DNA of 64,000 nt from Roseicella aerolata (lineage in GTDB: Bacteria > Pseudomonadota > Alphaproteobacteria > Acetobacterales > Acetobacteraceae). Where the stretch lies: positions 1-64,000 of the forward strand of contig NZ_JAJAQI010000013.1 of NCBI RefSeq assembly GCF_020523605.1, given 5' to 3'. The stretch's first letter is position 1. Every line of letters begins with the position of its first letter. A program made the translations under genes and the position numbers. The notes under the pieces are model-generated. The model was given only the letters and a program-made list of their open reading frames with translations, had not been told where the DNA came from and did no database searches. Shown piece after piece: positions 34,569-43,937 of the stretch.

Positions 34569-34899
34569 TCCGATCGGGTTCGCGCACCCGCCGCCGGCTT
34601 CGCCGCGGCGGGTTTCCGCGTTTGTGCGGCTGTCCGGTCGCCGGCATGGGGCAGTCCGCCGATTCCCCTCCGCCGCGGCCGAAGGCGCTTCCGGGCGAAG
34701 TCCCGGGGGACAGGGGATCGCGCTCCTCCCTGCCCGCCGATGCGCGGTAGCACGCTGTTGTCAGGGCAGGGTTGCGCTGCGCCCGATCGCCGGGGCGGCG
34801 CGCCCGGGCCGCGAGCGGCGAGGCATCCGGGCGGGCGCTGGCCCCGCGCGGCCGCACCGCCAGGCCGGGGAGGGGCCCGCCCTGGCCATGCCCGGCGGC
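34569..34899. other. Intergenic region after rpmJ
   Basis: About 330 bp with a second GC hairpin near 34587-34614. A short stretch at about 34752-34770 (CTGTTGTCAGGGCAG) resembles the linker of the dispersed repeat. No gene recognised. Confidence 0.4.
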
Positions 34900-35271
34900 T
34901 CAGCGCGGCGTCAGCCTTTCCGTGCCCATGCCGCCGCCCGTGGTCCAGCTGCCGCGCAGCCGGCCGTCCGGCTCCACATCGAAGACCGCGATGCCCGGCC
35001 GCCCGTCGATCACGAAGGAGACGGCGAGCACGCCGCCCTGGATCAGGCCGAGCCCGATGACCTGCTCGTCCCCGACCTGCCAGCGCGCCACCCAGCTCGC
35101 GGCGGGGCCGGCCTGCAGGAGGAACCGCCCCTCATAGGTGCTGCCATCCGGGTTGGTCCCCTCCACCTCATAGAGGCCCTCGCGGATCTGCGCGGCGGCG
35201 GGCAGGGTGGCAATCAGGCCAGGCGTCAGCGCTGCGGCGAGCAGCGCGGGGCGGAAGCGGAACAAGCGCAT
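34900..35271 (-). CDS. Small exported protein of unknown function
   Basis: A 123-residue protein with a clear signal peptide (residues 1-27, ending LPAAAQ). The mature part (REGLYEVEGTNPDGSTYEGR, later RGSWTTGGGMGTERLTPR) looks like a small beta-barrel or lipocalin-like fold, but I do not recognise a named family. It contains no cysteine. The start at 35271 was chosen for the signal peptide; the longer frame adds a non-signal extension. It is divergent from glcD across 125 bp. Confidence 0.75.
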   Translation of the reverse strand: MRLFRFRPALLAAALTPGLIATLPAAAQIREGLYEVEGTNPDGSTYEGRFLLQAGPAASWVARWQVGDEQVIGLGLIQGGVLAVSFVIDGRPGIAVFDVEPDGRLRGSWTTGGGMGTERLTPR

Positions 35272-35396
35272 CTCCAGAACTCGCAATCCGCCGGAAACTG
35301 CCCGCGCCGCCGGGGCAGGGCAAGCGCGCCGCTTGCCGGGCGGGGCGGTCCGGCCCATTTTCCGCCCAGGATTCGCTGTGGTCAGGAGAGACGGAC

Positions 35397-36854
35397 GTGA
35401 TCAGGCTGCCCGAGCCGAAGCAGGCGGTGATGGCCCGCCGCGAGGAGATCATCGCCGACCTCCGCCGCCTGGTCCCGGGCGGCCCGCTGGGCGAGGCCGT
35501 AATCGGTGAGCCGCTCCGCCTCAAGCCCTATGAGACGGACGGCCTCTCGGCCTACCGCCAGCCGCCGCTCGCCGTGGTGCTGCCGCAGACCACCGAGGAG
35601 GTGGCGGCCGTGCTGCGCTACTGCCACCGGAACGGCATCCGGGTGATCCCGCGCGGCGCCGGCACCAGCCTCTCGGGCGGTGCCCTGCCGCTGGCGGATG
35701 CGGTCGTCATCGGCCTGATGCGCATGAACCGCATCCTGGAAGTGGATTACGAGAACCGCCTCGCGGTGGTGGAGGCCGGGGTCACCAATCTCGGCATCAC
35801 CAACCATGTCGCGGGCGACGGCTTCTTCTACGCGCCCGATCCGTCCAGCCAGCTCGCCTGCATGATCGGCGGCAATGTCAACATGAACTCGGGCGGGGCG
35901 CATTGCCTGAAATACGGCGTCACCGCCAACAACCTGCTCGGCCTGAAGCTCGTCACCATCGAAGGCGAGATCCTGGAGGTCGGTGGCAGTCACCTGGATG
36001 CAGCGGGCTATGACTGGATGGGGCTGCTGACGGGCAGCGAGGGGCAGCTCGCCATCATCACCGAGGTGACGGTGCGCATCCTGCGCGCCGCCGAGGGCCA
36101 GCGCGCCATGCTCGCCGCCTTCAAGGGCACGGAGATCGCGGGCGCCGCGGTCGATGCCATCATCGGCTCCGGCATCATCCCCGTGGCGCTGGAGTTCATG
36201 GACAAGCCCTGCATCCATGCCTGCGAGGCCTTCGCCCATGCCGGCTACCCGCTGGATGCCGAGGCGCTGCTGATCATCGAGGTCGAGGGCAGCACCGAGG
36301 AGCAGGACATGCTGCTCGGCAAGCTGAAGGACATCTGCAGCCGCTTCGACCCGATCAGCCTGAAGGTCGCCCAGACCGCCGAGGAGAGCATGGCGATCTG
36401 GAAGGGGCGCAAGGGCGCCTTCGGCGCGGTCGGCCGGATCAGCCCCGATTACCTCTGCATGGACGGCACCATCCCGACCAGCGAATTGCCGCATGTACTG
36501 AAGCGCATTGGCGAGATGAGCACGCAGTACGGCCTGCAGGTCGCCAATGTCTTCCATGCCGGCGACGGCAACCTGCACCCGCTCATCATGTTCGACGCCA
36601 ACGACCCCGAGAGCTTCCGCCGGGCGGAGGCCTTCGGCGCCGACATCCTGAAGCTCTGCGTCGAGGTCGGCGGCTGCCTGACCGGCGAGCACGGCGTCGG
36701 CGTCGAGAAGCGCGACCTGATGAATGTGCAGTTCACCCGCGATGAGTTGCGGCTGCAGCGCGCCATCAAGGGGGCCTTCGATCCCGACTGGCTGCTGAAC
36801 CCCGCCAAGGTCTTCCCGCTGGAGGACAACCCTGGCCTGCAGCAGGCGGCATGA
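35397..36854 (+). CDS. glcD: Glycolate oxidase FAD-linked subunit GlcD
   Basis: A 485-residue FAD-linked oxidase (FAD_binding_4 plus C-terminal oxidase domain). The FAD motif is VIPRGAGTSLSGGALPLADA near residue 83, GGNVNMNSGGAHCLKYG lies near residue 160, and VANVFHAGDGNLHPL and GGCLTGEHGVGVEKRD are in the C-terminal catalytic domain. GlcD oxidises glycolate (or D-lactate) to glyoxylate (or pyruvate). It overlaps glcE by 4 bp. The iron-sulfur subunit gene glcF does not follow. Confidence 0.93.
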   Translation: MIRLPEPKQAVMARREEIIADLRRLVPGGPLGEAVIGEPLRLKPYETDGLSAYRQPPLAVVLPQTTEEVAAVLRYCHRNGIRVIPRGAGTSLSGGALPLADAVVIGLMRMNRILEVDYENRLAVVEAGVTNLGITNHVAGDGFFYAPDPSSQLACMIGGNVNMNSGGAHCLKYGVTANNLLGLKLVTIEGEILEVGGSHLDAAGYDWMGLLTGSEGQLAIITEVTVRILRAAEGQRAMLAAFKGTEIAGAAVDAIIGSGIIPVALEFMDKPCIHACEAFAHAGYPLDAEALLIIEVEGSTEEQDMLLGKLKDICSRFDPISLKVAQTAEESMAIWKGRKGAFGAVGRISPDYLCMDGTIPTSELPHVLKRIGEMSTQYGLQVANVFHAGDGNLHPLIMFDANDPESFRRAEAFGADILKLCVEVGGCLTGEHGVGVEKRDLMNVQFTRDELRLQRAIKGAFDPDWLLNPAKVFPLEDNPGLQQAA

Positions 36855-38047
36855 GCGGCCAGGTCCTGACGCCGGCGAGCGAGGCCGACCTCGCCGCCGC
36901 GATCGCGGCTGCCTCCGGGGCGGGCGAGCCGCTCGCCATCGAGGGCAACGGCACCAGGCGCGCCCTGCTGCGACCGGTGCAGGCGGCGCGCACGCTCTCG
37001 ACGCGCGGCCTCTCCGGCATCACGCTCTACCGGCCGCAGGAGCTGATCATCTCCGCGCGCGCGGGCACGCCGCTGCCGGAGATCGAGTCGGCGCTGGCGG
37101 AAAAGGGCCAGCACCTGATCGCCGAGCCGCCGGCCCTCTCCGCCCTGTTCGGGGCGGAGCGCCCGCCGACCATCGGCGGGCTGGTCTCGACCAACCTCTC
37201 GGGCCCGCGCCGCATCACGGGCGGCGCAATGCGCGACCACGTCATGGGCATCCGCGCCGTCACCGGCACCGGCGAGGTGTTCCGCAGCGGCGGGCGGGTG
37301 CTGAAGAACGTCACCGGGCTCGATCTCTGCAAATTGCTGACCGGGGCCTATGGCACGCTCGGCGTCCTCACCGAGGTGACGCTGCGGGTTCTGCCCGCGC
37401 CGGCCGCTTCCGGCACCCTGGCGGTGCGCGTGGCGGACCTCGCGGCCGGGGTGCGGGTGCTCTCGGCCGGGCTCTGCAGCCCCTTCGGCGTCTCCGGCGC
37501 GGCGCTGCTGCCCCAGGGTACGCAGGATGGCACGGCCGGGCGGCCCGGCCCGCTCGCCCTGCTGCGCATCGAGGATTTCGCCGAGTCCGTCGACTACCGC
37601 ATCGGGCGCCTCCGCGCGGACCTCGCCGCGATGGGCGAGGTCTCCCGCATCGAGCATGAGGAGAGCCGCGCCCTCTGGGCCGCGGTGCGGGAGGCCGGGC
37701 CGCTCGGCGCCGCGCCGGAGGAGGCGGTCTGGCGCGTCTCGGTGAAGCCGACTGCGGGGCCGAGCGTGGCCGCCGCCGCCGGCCTCGACAAGGTGCTGCT
37801 CGATTGGGGCGGCGGTCTGGTCTGGCTGGCCGGGCCGGCGACGCCAGAGGCGCATGCCAGGGTGGTTGCCGCGGCCGGGGCCGCCGGCGGCAGCTTCACC
37901 CTGTTCCGCGCGCCGGAGCCGCTGCGCGCCGCAGTCGCCGTGCTGCCCGAGGAGCCGGCGCCGCTTGCCGCGATCGGGCGCCGGGTGAAGGCGGTGCTCG
38001 ACCCGAAGGGGATCCTGAATCCGGGGCGGATGCGCGCCGGCTGCTGA
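36851..38047 (+). CDS. glcE: Glycolate oxidase subunit GlcE
   Basis: A 398-residue FAD-binding subunit. The N-terminus is LTPASEADLAAAIAAASGAG, followed by LAIEGNGTRR, and APTIGG-like and TNLSGPRRI segments typical of GlcE. Its ATG overlaps the glcD stop (ATGA), so the subunits are co-translated. In E. coli glycolate oxidase also needs GlcF. Here the reading direction ends in a palindromic repeat and a MarR gene, so glcF must be elsewhere or replaced. Confidence 0.92.
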   Translation: MSGQVLTPASEADLAAAIAAASGAGEPLAIEGNGTRRALLRPVQAARTLSTRGLSGITLYRPQELIISARAGTPLPEIESALAEKGQHLIAEPPALSALFGAERPPTIGGLVSTNLSGPRRITGGAMRDHVMGIRAVTGTGEVFRSGGRVLKNVTGLDLCKLLTGAYGTLGVLTEVTLRVLPAPAASGTLAVRVADLAAGVRVLSAGLCSPFGVSGAALLPQGTQDGTAGRPGPLALLRIEDFAESVDYRIGRLRADLAAMGEVSRIEHEESRALWAAVREAGPLGAAPEEAVWRVSVKPTAGPSVAAAAGLDKVLLDWGGGLVWLAGPATPEAHARVVAAAGAAGGSFTLFRAPEPLRAAVAVLPEEPAPLAAIGRRVKAVLDPKGILNPGRMRAGC

Positions 38048-38104
38048 TCCGCGCGGCGCGTCCCGGTCCCCTCCGGCACGGATGCCAAGGGCCGCGCCGG
38101 GCGC

Positions 38105-38207
38105 CTACAGCGGATTGCGTTCAGAATTGAACGCCAATCCGCTGTAGACCATTGCTTGCAGAGCAGATTCACGCTCCCAGGCGTTCACGCCCGTCCGCGA
38201 TCTGCTC
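38105..38207. repeat. Dispersed two-module palindromic repeat, copy 2
   Basis: Module B (38105-38147) matches copy 1 except that one G is missing from the first arm. The linker is CATTGCTTGCA, and module A (38161-38207) has outer arms GAGCAGAT/ATCTGCTC and an inner GGCGT TC ACGCC hairpin. Orientation is as in copy 1. It lies 58 bp after glcE, where glcF would be expected. Confidence 0.85.
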
Positions 38208-38300
38208 AGCCCACCATCGGCCGCAGGCCAGGGATGAGCAGTCCGGGCGCCCGGGGCCGTGATGCGCCGCCGCGGCGCGCCGGCCCGGCCGTCGCCGCGA

Positions 38301-38804
38301 TCAGCCCGAGTCCGGCCGGTACGCCTCCCTGGCCTCCTCCGCCGGCGGCGGGGGGCTCGGCACGGCGAGGCCGGTCGCCACCCGCTCCAGCACCGCGAGG
38401 CAGGTGGCGAGTTCCGCCTCCGGGATGCCGGCCAGGATCTCGGCCCGCACGCCGGTCGCCGCCGCCTCGATTCGGTGGATCAGCGGGCGGGCCTTCCCGG
38501 TGAGGTGCAGAGTCTTGGCGCGCCGGTCATGGGCGGCTTCCCGCCGCTCGACCAGCCCCTCGCCCTCCAGCCAGTCCAGGGTGCGGACCAGGGTCGGCCC
38601 CTCGATCAGCAGCCGGGCGGCGAGATCCTTCTGCGTCATCCCCTCGCCGCCGCGGGAGATGGAGAGCAGGGCCAGCCAGCGCGCCTCGGTCAGGCCGAAC
38701 TCCGCGATCCGCTGATCGAGGCGCGCGCGCCATCGCCGCGCGATCTGCGCGATGAGGATGCCGAGCCGCCACTGGGTATGGGCGAGGGTGGACCCGTCCC
38801 GCAT
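38301..38804 (-). CDS. MarR-family transcriptional regulator
   Basis: A 167-residue winged-helix regulator. Helix-turn-helix part: LTEARWLALLSISRGGEGMT, then QKDLAARLLIEGPTLVRTLD and the wing LVERREAAHDRRAKTLHLTG. These are normal MarR features. The C-terminus is a Pro/Glu tail. It diverges from the enoyl-CoA hydratase gene across a 415-bp spacer with an AT-rich inverted repeat next to its own start, the likely operator. The ligand is unknown; phenolic or acyl-CoA compounds are common for the family. Confidence 0.92.
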   Translation of the reverse strand: MRDGSTLAHTQWRLGILIAQIARRWRARLDQRIAEFGLTEARWLALLSISRGGEGMTQKDLAARLLIEGPTLVRTLDWLEGEGLVERREAAHDRRAKTLHLTGKARPLIHRIEAAATGVRAEILAGIPEAELATCLAVLERVATGLAVPSPPPPAEEAREAYRPDSG

Positions 38805-39219
38805 CCGGCAAGGGTAGGACGCCCACGAATAATGAGGAAGCTAGATATTCTCCGGCGGACCGGATGATCCCCACAATCGGTGTGCGGTGCGGCATGCCCC
38901 TCGGCACGCCGCCATGGGCGGTCCCTTCCTTCCAGGCGCCCGCCCGCGCCTGTCTGGCCCGGGGCGGAGGGCAGCCGCTACCGGGCGCCGGCCCGGCGCA
39001 GGCCATTCCCTGCCGGGCAGCGTCACCGCCGCCGGCTGTCCATGCCCCTCCGCGATCCGCTCCGGGCCATCGGCCGAAGAGCGGGGGCACGCCTCCGGTC
39101 GTTCCCGGCCCGCCGCGTTCCGCCCTATCCCTTCGCCCGGTCAGGCCGCATGCTGCCCGGCGGGCAGGATAAGGGAGGGGACGGATGGCGAGGCGCGGCG
39201 ATGGCACCGGGGTGCCGGC
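38805..39219. other. Spacer of 415 bp with MarR promoter region and decayed repeat
   Basis: Next to MarR lies the AT-rich operator candidate (38827-38850). A diverged module A of the dispersed repeat lies near 39016-39063 (GGGCAGCGTCAC, later CCTCCGCGATCCGCTCC). The rest is GC-rich with no gene recognised. Confidence 0.45.
38827..38850. promoter_or_regulatory. Probable MarR operator/promoter
   Basis: GAATA (38827-38831) and TATTC (38846-38850) form an inverted repeat across 24 bp, starting 23 bp upstream of the marR ATG. The block is the most AT-rich part of the spacer. MarR proteins commonly repress their own gene from such sites. Confidence 0.4.
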
Positions 39220-39957
39220 ATGAGCCTGGTGCTCGCCAGCCGCGCCGATGGCGTGGCGACGCTCAGCCTGAACCGGCCGGAGCGCGGCAATGCCCTCGGC
39301 CCCGATCTGGTCGAGGCGCTCGGCGAGGCCTTCGAGCGTGCGGTCGCGCATGGCGCGCGGCTTCTCGTGCTGCGCGGGGAAGGGCGGCATTTCTGCACCG
39401 GCTTCGACCTGACGGATCTCGAGAGCCTCTCGGATGGCGACCTGCTGCTGCGGGTGGTGCGGATCGAGGCGCTGCTCCAGCGCATCCACGCCGCGCCGGT
39501 GACGACCCTCGCGGTCGCGACGGGCCGCACTTTCGGCGCCGGTGCCGACCTCTTCGCCGTCTGCGACCGGCGGATCGCCGCGGCGGGGGCGAGCTTCGCC
39601 TTTCCCGGCCCCGCCTTCGGACTGGTGCTCGGCACGGCGCGGCTGGCGGCGCTGGTCGGGCGGGACCGGGCAAGGGAGGTGCTGCTCTCCGGCCGCGAGA
39701 TGACGGCGGAGGCCGCCGTCATGGCCGGCCTCGCCACCGCCGTGCTGCCGCCGGAGGACATCGCGCCCGAGATCGCCCGTGCCGCGGCGGAGGCGGCGCG
39801 GCTCGATCCCGCGACGGTCGCCGCCCTGCATCGCCGGACCACGCAGGCCGAGGATGACGCGGACCTCGCCGCGCTGGTGCGCAGCGCGGCGCGGCCGGGG
39901 CTGAAGCAGCGGATCCTGGACTACCGCGCGCAGGTGGCGGCGCGGCGGAAGGGATAG
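39220..39957 (+). CDS. Enoyl-CoA hydratase/isomerase family protein
   Basis: A 245-residue crotonase-fold protein. It has SLNRPERGNALGPDLVEALG near the N-terminus, FCTGFDLTDLESLSD and the oxyanion-hole segment TLAVATGRTFGAGADLFAVC. The two Glu residues of classical hydratase sites are not both evident (FGAG ADLF in place of GGG.ELA), so it could be a hydratase, isomerase or thioester hydrolase. The start at 39220 fits the family; the upstream extension does not. It is divergent from MarR. Confidence 0.85.
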   Translation: MSLVLASRADGVATLSLNRPERGNALGPDLVEALGEAFERAVAHGARLLVLRGEGRHFCTGFDLTDLESLSDGDLLLRVVRIEALLQRIHAAPVTTLAVATGRTFGAGADLFAVCDRRIAAAGASFAFPGPAFGLVLGTARLAALVGRDRAREVLLSGREMTAEAAVMAGLATAVLPPEDIAPEIARAAAEAARLDPATVAALHRRTTQAEDDADLAALVRSAARPGLKQRILDYRAQVAARRKG

Positions 39958-40204
39958 CAAGGATCGCCGCAGGCGATGCGCGACCGGAGGCGCGAAGACC
40001 AAGGTCCATTGCGGGCTGTAGCGGCGCCTGGGTGGGCCGGGACGAGGCCGAGCGCGCTCAGCTCAAGAACCGGCGGCGGATCGGCGTCCGGGCCTGTGGG
40101 CCAGCCGCTACCCACCGGGTCGCCGGCCAGCCTGCCGGCGGGGCCGCGGCCGCCAGGGACGGCGCGGCAGCGGATCGCGGGGGAAACCCGGCCCCGGCCG
40201 TGGC

Positions 40205-41785
40205 TCATGCCGCCCGGTGGCCTGCCGGCACCGTGGCATCGGCAAAGATGCGGGCCGCCGGCAGGCTCAGCTCGCAGATCAGCCCGGCCGGCGCCCATTG
40301 CCAGTCGATCCGGCCGCCGAGCTGGTCCGTGATGGTGCCCCGCATGACGCGGGAGCCAAAGCCCGGCCGCTGCGGCGGGCCGGCGATCTCCGGCCCCTCG
40401 CTCTCGGCCCAGCGCAGCCGCAGCGCCCCATCCTCCGGCGCGATGGACCAGGTCACCGCGACCCGCCCCTGCGGCACGGACAGGGCGCCGTGCTTGATCG
40501 CATTCGTGGCCAGTTCATGCAACGCCATCGAGAGCGGCTGCGCCGCCTGCGCCGCGAGCATCACCGGGGGGCCGGCGACCTGCGCGCGCGGCGGCTCCCC
40601 CGGGGCCGCCGGCGTCAGGAAGGACCGCAACTCGCCGCAGACCAGGTCGCGCAGATCGGCGCCGGCCCAGCGCCGCTCGGTCAGCAGCGTATGGGCGCGG
40701 GCCAGGGCCGCCACCCGCCCCTCGACCGCGGAGGCATAGGCGCGCGGGTCCTCGGCCGGGGTCAGACGCAGCGCCGCCAGCACCACCGCCAGCGCATTCT
40801 TCGCCCGGTGGTCCAACTCGCGCGTCATCAGCACCTGCCGCTCATCCGCGCGGCGCCGCTCCGTCACGTCCCGCAGCAGGCCGGAAACCCGCCAGGCCGC
40901 CGGGTCCTCCGCGCTGCCGCGCTGCACCTCCCCACGGATCTGCGCCCAGAGCACGGCGCCGTCCGGCATGGTGACCCGGAACTCCTCCAGCAGCGCGCCG
41001 CCCTCGGCCGCCAGGCGCCGCGCCGCCTCCTCCAGCCGCGGCCGTTCCTCCGGATGGGCAATCGCCGGCCGGCCGTGCAGCTCCAGCGGCGCCCCGTCGC
41101 TGAGGCCGAGCAGGCGCCGCAGCGCGCCGCGCAGGGCATTGTGGTGGCCGGCGGCGGAACTGGCCTCGAAGGCGACGACCCCGGCCGCCTCCTGGGCGCG
41201 GCGCAGCCGGGCCTCGGCCTCCGCCGCCTCCCGGGCGCGGCGCGCCTGCAGGCGCAACTCCAGCTCGTCCATCGCTAGGCCGGCGAGGGCGGTGAGCCAG
41301 CGCCGCTCATGCGCGGAGATGCCATCGGGCCGGGGCGTGGTGCCGATGACGCAGACAGTGCCCAGGGCGAAGCCGTCCGGCGTGCGCATGGGCGCGCCGG
41401 CATAGAAGCGGACATGCGGCTCCCCGGTCACCAGCGGGTTGTCGGCGAAGCGGGGATCCCGGGTCGCGTCCGGCACCACGAAGACCTCCTCCGGATCGCT
41501 CCAGATGGCATGGGCGCAGAAGGCGCAGGAGCGCGGGGTCTGCTGCACGTCGATGCCGATACGGGCCTTGAACCATTGCCGCGTGTCATCGACGAGGGAG
41601 ATGAGCGCGATCTCCACGCGCAGGAGATCGCAGGCGAGCATCGCCACGCGGTTGAAGGGTTCTTCCTCCGGCGTGTCGAGGATGCGGTAGCGGTGCAGCG
41701 CCGCCAGCCGGTCCTCCTCTTGCCGGTCCGCCGGTGATGCCGGCGCACTTCCGTTCGATGCGCCCGTCTCTTCGAAGGCAGCCAT
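40205..41785 (-). CDS. Sensor histidine kinase, HWE type, with GAF and PAS domains
   Basis: A 526-residue soluble sensor kinase. GAF domain about residues 35-185 (ALISLVDDTRQWFKARIGID, then CAFCAHAIW), PAS domain about 195-320, then an HWE/HisKA_2 kinase domain with the phospho-acceptor His in TRELDHRAKNALAVV and the N-box in HELATNAIKHGALS. There is no membrane segment, so it senses an internal signal. No response regulator is adjacent. HWE kinases in alphaproteobacteria often feed the general stress response or c-di-GMP circuits; that link is inference. Confidence 0.9.
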   Translation of the reverse strand: MAAFEETGASNGSAPASPADRQEEDRLAALHRYRILDTPEEEPFNRVAMLACDLLRVEIALISLVDDTRQWFKARIGIDVQQTPRSCAFCAHAIWSDPEEVFVVPDATRDPRFADNPLVTGEPHVRFYAGAPMRTPDGFALGTVCVIGTTPRPDGISAHERRWLTALAGLAMDELELRLQARRAREAAEAEARLRRAQEAAGVVAFEASSAAGHHNALRGALRRLLGLSDGAPLELHGRPAIAHPEERPRLEEAARRLAAEGGALLEEFRVTMPDGAVLWAQIRGEVQRGSAEDPAAWRVSGLLRDVTERRRADERQVLMTRELDHRAKNALAVVLAALRLTPAEDPRAYASAVEGRVAALARAHTLLTERRWAGADLRDLVCGELRSFLTPAAPGEPPRAQVAGPPVMLAAQAAQPLSMALHELATNAIKHGALSVPQGRVAVTWSIAPEDGALRLRWAESEGPEIAGPPQRPGFGSRVMRGTITDQLGGRIDWQWAPAGLICELSLPAARIFADATVPAGHRAA

Positions 41786-42029
41786 ACCCCCAAACCCAAG
41801 GTGCGGTCGCCATGGTTCATGGTCAGCGACGGCGGAAAAGCATTCATGCGCATACACGCGCAGGTGTGACAAGGCGACTGCCCCGCAACGGGTCGGCGCA
41901 CCGGCGCGCATGCCGTCCCGCAGGGAGGTTGACGCGGGCGCGCCGCCGCGGTTGCGCAGAGTGCCGGGCCGCCCGCCGCCGTGACAGGCCGCGCGATGCC
42001 CACGGCGCGCAGGTCCTGACCGTCCGGCT

Positions 42030-43934
42030 TCAGCCCGAGGCGGCCGCGTCCCGCTCCGCCGCCCGCTGCCGCGCCTCCTCCACCAGGCTGCCGGTGTCCC
42101 AACCATCATCGAGGGCAGTCCGCCCGCGCGCCCGGTCGCGCTCCAGCACCGCCACCAGCTGCTCCGAGGCCTCCCGCATCGCCAGGCTGTAGCTGCCGTC
42201 ATCGCTGCCGCGCAGCGCGGCCAGGCGCTCCAGCACCCGCAGATCGTGGCGGCGGAAGATCCGCCCGGCGCGCTCGGCCTCATAGGCCGGCATGCCGAGG
42301 CGGCGCAGCGCCTCCACCCCCATCTCCAGGGCGGAGCCGAAGGTCTCCCGCACCACCAGATGCGCGCCGGCTTCCATCAGCTCATAGGCATGCACGCGAT
42401 CGGTGGCGCGGGCCAGCAGCTGGGCCTGTGGGAAATGCCGGCGCACCGTGCCGACGATGCTGTCCGTCGTCTCCTTCGCATCGGTCGCCACCACTACCAG
42501 CGCCGCTTCCCCGGCGCCGGCCGCGTGCAGCAGCTCGGGGCGGGAGGCATCGCCGTAGAAGACGCGGAAGCCGAAGCGGCGGAGCTGCTCGATCGTCTCC
42601 ATGTCATGGTCCAGCACCGTCACGGCATGGCCCTGCGCCAGCAGCAGCCGGCCGACGATCTGGCCGAAGCGGCCGAAGCCCGCGATCACCACGCTGCCCT
42701 GCGGCTCGATCGCGTCCGGCTCAGGCGGCAGCGCCGCGCTGGCCAGCCGGTCGGCCAGGCGCCCATGGCCGAGCATCAGCAGCGGCGTCACCGCCATGGA
42801 GAGGGCGACGACGGAGACCAGCAGGCTGGCCTCGGCGGGCGGCATCACGCCGTTCTGGACGGAGAAGGCCAGCAGCACGAAGGCGAACTCGCCGCCCTGG
42901 GAGAGCACCATGGCGGTCAGCAGCACCTCCGGCCTCGGCCGGCGCGCGGCGAGGCCGAGGCCGGCCAGCACGGCGGCCTTCACCGCGACCAGCAGCAGGA
43001 CGAGGCCGGCGACGGTGAGCGGCGCCTCCGCCACCTGCGCGAAATCGATCCCGGCCCCGACCGAGAGGAAGAACAGGCCGAGCAGAAGGCCCTTGAAGGG
43101 CTCGATGTCGCTCTCGAGCTCGTGCCGGAATTCGCTGTCCGCCAGCACCACGCCGGCGAGGAAGGCGCCGAGCGCGGGGGAGAGGCCGACCGCCTGCATC
43201 AGCAGGGTGATGCCGACCACCAGCAGCAGGGCGGAGGCGGTGAAGATCTCCCGCAGGCGCGTCTCCGCGATCATGCGGAAGGCCGGGCGCGTCAGCAGCC
43301 GGCCGCCCAGCACCACCGCGGCGACGGCACCGAGCACCGCCAGCGCCTGGCCCCAGGGCGGCAGGGAATCGATCCAGCCGCCGCCATGGCCATGCGCGGC
43401 CTCCGCGCCCGCCGCCGGGGCCACCGCCAGCAACGGCAGCACCGTCAGGATCGGGATGACCGCGACATCCTGGAAGAGCAGCACGGCGAAGGAGGTCTCG
43501 CCACCACCGGTCCGCAGCAGGCCGCGCTCCGCCAGGATCTGCAGCGCGATGGCGGTGGAGGACATGGCCAGGATCAGCCCGGCGGCGAGGGCCATGCGCC
43601 AGTCGAAGCCGAAGGCGAGGCCGATGCCGGCGATGGCCAGCGCGGTGAGCCCGACCTGCAGCCCGCCCGCGCCCAGCACCGGGCCGCGCATGGCCCAGAG
43701 CCGCGCCGGCCGCAGCTCCAGCCCCACCAGGAAGAGCATCATCACCACGCCGAATTCGGCAAAATGCATGACGCGTTCGGGCTCGCCCGCGAGGCGAAGG
43801 CCATGCGGCCCGATGGCGACGCCCGCCAGCAGGTAGCCGAGCACCGAGCCGAGGCCGAGCCGCCTGGCGATCGGCACTGCCGCGACCGCTGCGCAGAGAT
43901 AGACGAAGGCTTCCGCCAGCAACCCGCCGCCCAT
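42030..43934 (-). CDS. Monovalent cation:proton antiporter (Kef type, CPA2) with TrkA-N domain
   Basis: A 634-residue membrane protein with about 12 hydrophobic helices (Na/H exchanger fold), e.g. VLGYLLAGVAIGPHGL, ILAMSSTAIALQILAERGL and LGAFLAGVVLADSEFRHELE. The C-terminal NAD-binding TrkA-N domain starts VVIAGFGRFGQIVGRLLLA (about residue 413). Kef systems release potassium in exchange for protons and are gated by glutathione adducts in E. coli. Its partner oxidoreductase gene ends 3 bp upstream (43938), which supports a KefB/KefC plus KefF/KefG-type pair. Confidence 0.9.
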   Translation of the reverse strand: MGGGLLAEAFVYLCAAVAAVPIARRLGLGSVLGYLLAGVAIGPHGLRLAGEPERVMHFAEFGVVMMLFLVGLELRPARLWAMRGPVLGAGGLQVGLTALAIAGIGLAFGFDWRMALAAGLILAMSSTAIALQILAERGLLRTGGGETSFAVLLFQDVAVIPILTVLPLLAVAPAAGAEAAHGHGGGWIDSLPPWGQALAVLGAVAAVVLGGRLLTRPAFRMIAETRLREIFTASALLLVVGITLLMQAVGLSPALGAFLAGVVLADSEFRHELESDIEPFKGLLLGLFFLSVGAGIDFAQVAEAPLTVAGLVLLLVAVKAAVLAGLGLAARRPRPEVLLTAMVLSQGGEFAFVLLAFSVQNGVMPPAEASLLVSVVALSMAVTPLLMLGHGRLADRLASAALPPEPDAIEPQGSVVIAGFGRFGQIVGRLLLAQGHAVTVLDHDMETIEQLRRFGFRVFYGDASRPELLHAAGAGEAALVVVATDAKETTDSIVGTVRRHFPQAQLLARATDRVHAYELMEAGAHLVVRETFGSALEMGVEALRRLGMPAYEAERAGRIFRRHDLRVLERLAALRGSDDGSYSLAMREASEQLVAVLERDRARGRTALDDGWDTGSLVEEARQRAAERDAAASG

Positions 43935-43937
43935 GGC

